Source: Coriobacteriaceae bacterium (GTDB taxonomy: Bacteria > Actinomycetota > Coriobacteriia > Coriobacteriales > Eggerthellaceae). From it: a stretch of 6,941 bases of DNA. The DNA lies in assembly GCA_015062635.1 (NCBI GenBank), contig SUUF01000105.1, positions 1 to 6,941 of the forward strand, given 5' to 3'. The translations under genes were made by a program, and so were the position numbers. Position 1 is the first letter of the stretch; each line of letters starts with the position of its first letter. A model generated the notes under the pieces. The model saw only the letters and a program-made list of their open reading frames with translations, was not told the origin of the DNA and made no database searches. This document shows, piece by piece, positions 5,891-6,941 of the stretch.

Positions 5891-6941
5891 AGTTCCATGA
5901 GGTCTTGGAAGAACGGGAAGGGGTCCTGCTTCTTGAAGTATCCGCCTTGGAAGTAGCTGTGGTTCGCGCGGACGTCGGGCATGACGTTCCAGATGCCCTT
6001 CGCGATGTGTGCGCGGTCGAGCGGTTGCTGGGGGTCTCCGAAGGGTGCTCGCGCGGACACGGTGTTGACGAGCCCGTCGTTGGCATGCCATTCGTCGTCT
6101 AGTGCCTGCCCCGCCTTCGTCGTGCCGTTGTAGCGGCCTATGAGCAGGGAGGACTTGAAGAACAGCGGCTCTGCGAGGGTGGGGTCGGGCACGCGTGTGC
6201 CGCCTTCGCCGGGCATCGTGGCATCGCATGCTGCCGAGAGATAATAGACGTGCGGCAGGAGGGAGATGCGGGTGTTGATGGCCTGCGCGTTGTCGACGCG
6301 CATGTCGAAGCTCGCCCAGTCGCGCTCGTCGCGGCCGTCGCCCTTTATCTTCGTCCGGGATTTCATCAGCCGGTCGAGCAGCTTGTGCTTCAGGGATACC
6401 TGAACATGCTTGGTGTCGAATTTCGGGTCGAACGCCAGGTCGTAGGCCGTTGTCCCGTTGCTCGGGGCGGCGATCGTCGCAATCGCGTGCACGCGGTTTC
6501 CCATGCCGCCGGCGAAGAGGGGGGAGAGGTTGCCTGCAGGCGTGACGGCGCGTTCAACCGCGTCGCCGTGTGCCAGCAGCTCTGCGAAAAGGCGGATGGT
6601 GACGCCGCCGAACGAGTGGCCGATGAGCACCAGCCGCGTGTTCTCGTTCCATGCGGGAATCAGCGCGTTTCCCGTGAAATCGCGCCCGAACCGCTCGTGC
6701 CGGTATTCATCGCTGTGGGACACGCCGTAGTCGGTTCTGGTGCCGGCGATTTGGGCATACAGTTCGCAGGCGCGGTCCCAGGCGCTGCCCTGCGGCGACA
6801 CGCTTGCGGCATAGGCATCATATCCCAGGCTGCGAAGCTTCGCGATCACGTCGCCCGCGCTTCCGCCCCAGTAGGGCTTCTTCTGGTATTCCTTGTCATA
6901 CTGGCCGCAGCCGTTCAGACCATGGCAGAAAACGTATGTGG
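5872..6941 (-). CDS. Triacylglycerol lipase, family I.5-like alpha/beta hydrolase (N-terminus beyond window)
   Basis: Reading leftward from the window edge, 355 residues are visible, ending at TGA 5874-5872; the start and any signal peptide lie beyond 6941. Numbering from the first complete codon (6939), residues 3-15 contain VFCHGLNGCGQY, the oxyanion-hole strand of lipases. The nucleophile is S109 in GHSFGG. D288 in the NDGLVNTVS segment and H327 in ANHSYF complete the triad expected from staphylococcal and Geobacillus lipases. Residues matching the structural zinc site of that family are all present: D55 in WDRACELYAQ, H75 and H81 in HSDEYRHERFGRDF, and D212 in ASFDMRVD. The calcium-site residues that follow the catalytic His in Geobacillus lipases are not evident. 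It likely hydrolyses acylglycerol or other carboxyl esters, probably after export, but export cannot be judged here. A GTG at 6849 is only an internal Val codon, because homology continues upstream. Confidence 0.88.
   Translation of the reverse strand, partial: TYVFCHGLNGCGQYDKEYQKKPYWGGSAGDVIAKLRSLGYDAYAASVSPQGSAWDRACELYAQIAGTRTDYGVSHSDEYRHERFGRDFTGNALIPAWNENTRLVLIGHSFGGVTIRLFAELLAHGDAVERAVTPAGNLSPLFAGGMGNRVHAIATIAAPSNGTTAYDLAFDPKFDTKHVQVSLKHKLLDRLMKSRTKIKGDGRDERDWASFDMRVDNAQAINTRISLLPHVYYLSAACDATMPGEGGTRVPDPTLAEPLFFKSSLLIGRYNGTTKAGQALDDEWHANDGLVNTVSARAPFGDPQQPLDRAHIAKGIWNVMPDVRANHSYFQGGYFKKQDPFPFFQDLMELLAGLE

Noticed and set aside
5081..6229. 382-codon minus-strand frame over the phosphatase and lipase ends
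   Set aside because: It overlaps two well-supported genes, has a compositionally odd Arg-rich sequence, and shows no domain.

Overview
The window reads as high-GC bacterial chromosome. Base composition, extended -10 promoter style, the close relatives suggested by each protein and the intergenic repeat type point to an anaerobic actinobacterium of the class Coriobacteriia (Eggerthellaceae-like). This is inference from sequence character, not a database match. Nothing in the window marks a phage, plasmid or conjugative element.

Layout: (1) Bases 1-453 carry no gene. Most notable there is a MITE-like repeat of about 182 bp (14-195) with near-symmetric inverted ends and three internal direct copies of a TCACGATGGCGAATTT-type unit. 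(2) A plus-strand gene (454-2208) encodes a two-domain polyphosphate:AMP phosphotransferase (PAP, PPK2 class II). Its C-terminal domain keeps the catalytic Walker A Asp; its N-terminal domain has lost it. (3) After a 61-bp spacer that can form two competing GC-rich hairpins, a plus-strand gene (2270-4051) encodes a cation diffusion facilitator (CDF) transporter fused in frame to a C-terminal GNAT N-acetyltransferase. (4) A second promoter (TGGTACACT, 4075-4083) lies before a plus-strand gene (4151-5833) for a membrane-anchored sensor phosphatase: TM, extracytoplasmic Cache-like domain, TM, HAMP, then a PP2C/SpoIIE domain with all metal-binding Asp residues. (5) Convergent to it, 38 bp away, is the C-terminal 355 residues of a minus-strand lipase of the staphylococcal/Geobacillus (family I.5) type, cut by the right edge of the window.

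Functionally, pap and the CDF-GNAT gene are close enough to be co-transcribed. PAP would regenerate ADP from AMP using polyphosphate, a strong chelator of divalent cations, and the neighbour would export a divalent cation. A link between the two is possible but unproven. The phosphatase and lipase look like separate transcription units. No partner switch genes (anti-sigma or anti-anti-sigma) for the phosphatase are present. The items most worth following up are the CDF-GNAT fusion and the structured intergenic repeat.
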